Source: Durusdinium trenchii (lineage: Eukaryota; Sar; Dinophyceae; Suessiales; Symbiodiniaceae). Taken from it: a stretch of 64,000 nt of DNA. Of the stretch, positions 62,490-64,000 are shown one piece after another. The notes under the pieces were generated by a model. That model was not told where the DNA came from and ran no database searches. It saw nothing but the letters and a program-made list of their open reading frames with translations. Position 1 is the first letter of the stretch. Each line of letters begins with the position of its first letter. The stretch lies in contig CAXAMN010021112.1 in NCBI GenBank assembly GCA_963970005.1, positions 1,972,282-2,036,281 on the forward strand, read 5' to 3'. The translations under genes were made by a program, and so were the position numbers.

Positions 62490-63600
62490 GAAATCGGGGG
62501 GTCCAAAATAGGGTCACCTGGGAAGAGCTTCAATACCAAAAAGTAAATCCGTAGAGTTTTATATAAAATCCTTTACTAAACTCGTATCAAAAATGCAAAA
62601 AAGCTCCAGATCGAAGGGTCTTCCTTTTCCCCTACAAAAACCTTCATTAGAATAGTTATTCTTCAGTAGACTAACAGCTAGACGAAATGTGATGTCGCTG
62701 TGCCATGCGGTGTTGCATGACCTCGGTGGCAAGTGCGTTTGCGTGAGTCCGTGCCATTGGGGGAAGGAAAGCCTGCTGGTGTAAGCGCGGCGTGTCATGG
62801 TGGATAGACAGGGCGGACAGAGGTGGGCAGTTACGGTTGTTTTTGGAACCTAATAAAAAAACTACCACCAAAATCGACCATGTTGGTAGTTTAGTAGCGG
62901 CTTGAAAGGGCGGCAATTTAAAACCAAATATAAACCGAATTTAGGGGTTCGGACGTGGTGTTTTTTAATTGGGGAGTGTTTATTAATAGGCACTCGGGAT
63001 TACATTTACCCCATGAAAATGACCCACTTAAGTGAGGGGTTTTCTATGGCTTTCTGACCTTTTATCTGAACCTGGCTCCGATATCTTGTGGCTCGCAGCT
63101 CCTGAAGTCATCCTATTCATGGCGACCACTAGGGCCTTGCTCTGCTAGTTGCAGTGACTCATTGTATATAATGTGTTTGGATGATGCACTGCGGTTAAAA
63201 TGAGGCGAACTGATCTCTAAGGACTGGTTTTGTTTTAGATTGGTTTTGGTGACTGCTATGAGGTACTCATCAAGCCCTCAAGTCTGTTCGTTGGGAGGGT
63301 CGATTTCACGAGTGAGATGAACGGGATTTCACGAGCGGAAGCCAACCCCAAAGTCTATAATATATGAGGTGTATAGTGAGGTGAATAAGGTACCGCTACA
63401 CCATATATAAAAAAATATTAAGTTTTGGGCTGCTGGTTTTATTTTTAGGCCTTGAGGCCAGTGCTGGCTTTAGGCCTTGAGGCCAGTCACCAGCGGAGCA
63501 TTTGGTTTCGGGGCGGTGCAACTACTGTGACACGAATGACACACGTCACTTTCTTTACATTGGGGATGCATTTCTTTCCATCTATTTCCATTTGATGCAT
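62490..63600. other. no gene seen
   Basis: AT-rich; a short direct repeat of AGGCCTTGAGGCCAGT lies near 63448-63486. Confidence 0.45.
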
Positions 63601-63604
63601 CGAT

Positions 63605-63916
63605 ATGCATGGTTTCCGTCGTGCTTTTCACCTCCCTCCTTTTGGACCGCCTCTTTCTTCTCGAAGACGCGAACGGCAGGGACCTCCAGATGCGAACGCC
63701 GAGGAGGACGCCGGAAGCGCCGATGTCGATGGGAGATCACCTCCCTACAGAGGTCAAGTGACCGTAAATAGGACCCGTCACCTGGGGTACCTATGGGATA
63801 GTCGAACTAGAGTTCTTCAACCTCTGTTGGTCACTCTGGCGAAGAAAGTTGGAATCGTGAGGTTCGACAGGTCAGTTTCGCCAGCATCTGTGGGGCGATT
63901 CTGGCCTGCTGGGTAA
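63605..63916 (+). CDS. exon-like coding island, core 63650-63765
   Basis: Core reads PPDANAEEDAGSADVDGRSP with GC-rich third positions. The neighbouring plus frame is Arg/Cys-rich. Probable exon near the right edge of the window. Not recognised. Confidence 0.3.
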   Translation: MHGFRRAFHLPPFGPPLSSRRRERQGPPDANAEEDAGSADVDGRSPPYRGQVTVNRTRHLGYLWDSRTRVLQPLLVTLAKKVGIVRFDRSVSPASVGRFWPAG

Positions 63917-64000
63917 GGCCTCCCACTGGAGCAGGGGCGTTTCTTTTCTTTTTTTCTGAGTCTTTGAATGGACCAGCTTAGTTTCCTCAAGAAATCATAG

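Overview
This window looks like nuclear DNA of a dinoflagellate, most likely of the Symbiodiniaceae type. The evidence is indirect but agrees: low gene density with short GC-rich exon-like islands in long non-coding DNA, a large Ty1/copia element with a lysine/glycine-rich gag and a methyltransferase-like domain in pol, 21-bp tandem repeats that read as 7-residue repeats, and the 3' end of the dinoflagellate spliced leader just upstream of two intronless genes. It carries one 10-N scaffold gap (2235-2244). No bacterial operon, rRNA, tRNA or CRISPR array was seen.

Positions 1-37,000 are mostly intron or intergenic DNA. I mark about 25 exon-like islands, most on the plus strand, judged by GC-rich third codon positions, protein-like composition and, in several cases, a pyrimidine tract plus AG and a GT donor. 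None belongs to a family I recognise, and I cannot join them into full genes. The better groups are 6.3-7.7 kb, 14.2-14.9 kb, 16.7-19.2 kb and 20.9-25.2 kb. Around 26 kb there is a frame-broken coding relic. Short foldback (MITE-like) elements, a 21-bp dispersed repeat and a cluster of a 9-bp motif fill much of the rest.

Positions 37,100-50,700 are the heart of the window. Two intronless genes, each 393 codons and about 75% identical in protein, lie in a tandem duplication of about 2 kb. Each protein holds two copies of a domain with a PD-(D/E)XK nuclease-like signature (QCK in the first, ECK in the second). A relic of the spliced leader sits about 30 bp before both start codons, so the ancestor was probably a reverse-transcribed mRNA. 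A complete 9,261-bp Ty1/copia retrotransposon with apparently identical 160-bp LTRs and a GACTG target duplication is inserted in the 3' flank of the first copy. Its 2,900-aa frame carries gag, protease, a cytosine-methyltransferase-like domain, integrase, RT and RNase H. A zinc-ribbon protein is encoded in another frame inside it.

Positions 50,700-64,000 return to sparse exon-like islands (51.5, 52.3-53.1, 57.1, 58.8, 61.9 and 63.7 kb), one frame-broken coding relic (55.6-56.2 kb), one more copy of the 21-bp repeat and long stretches in which I see no gene.
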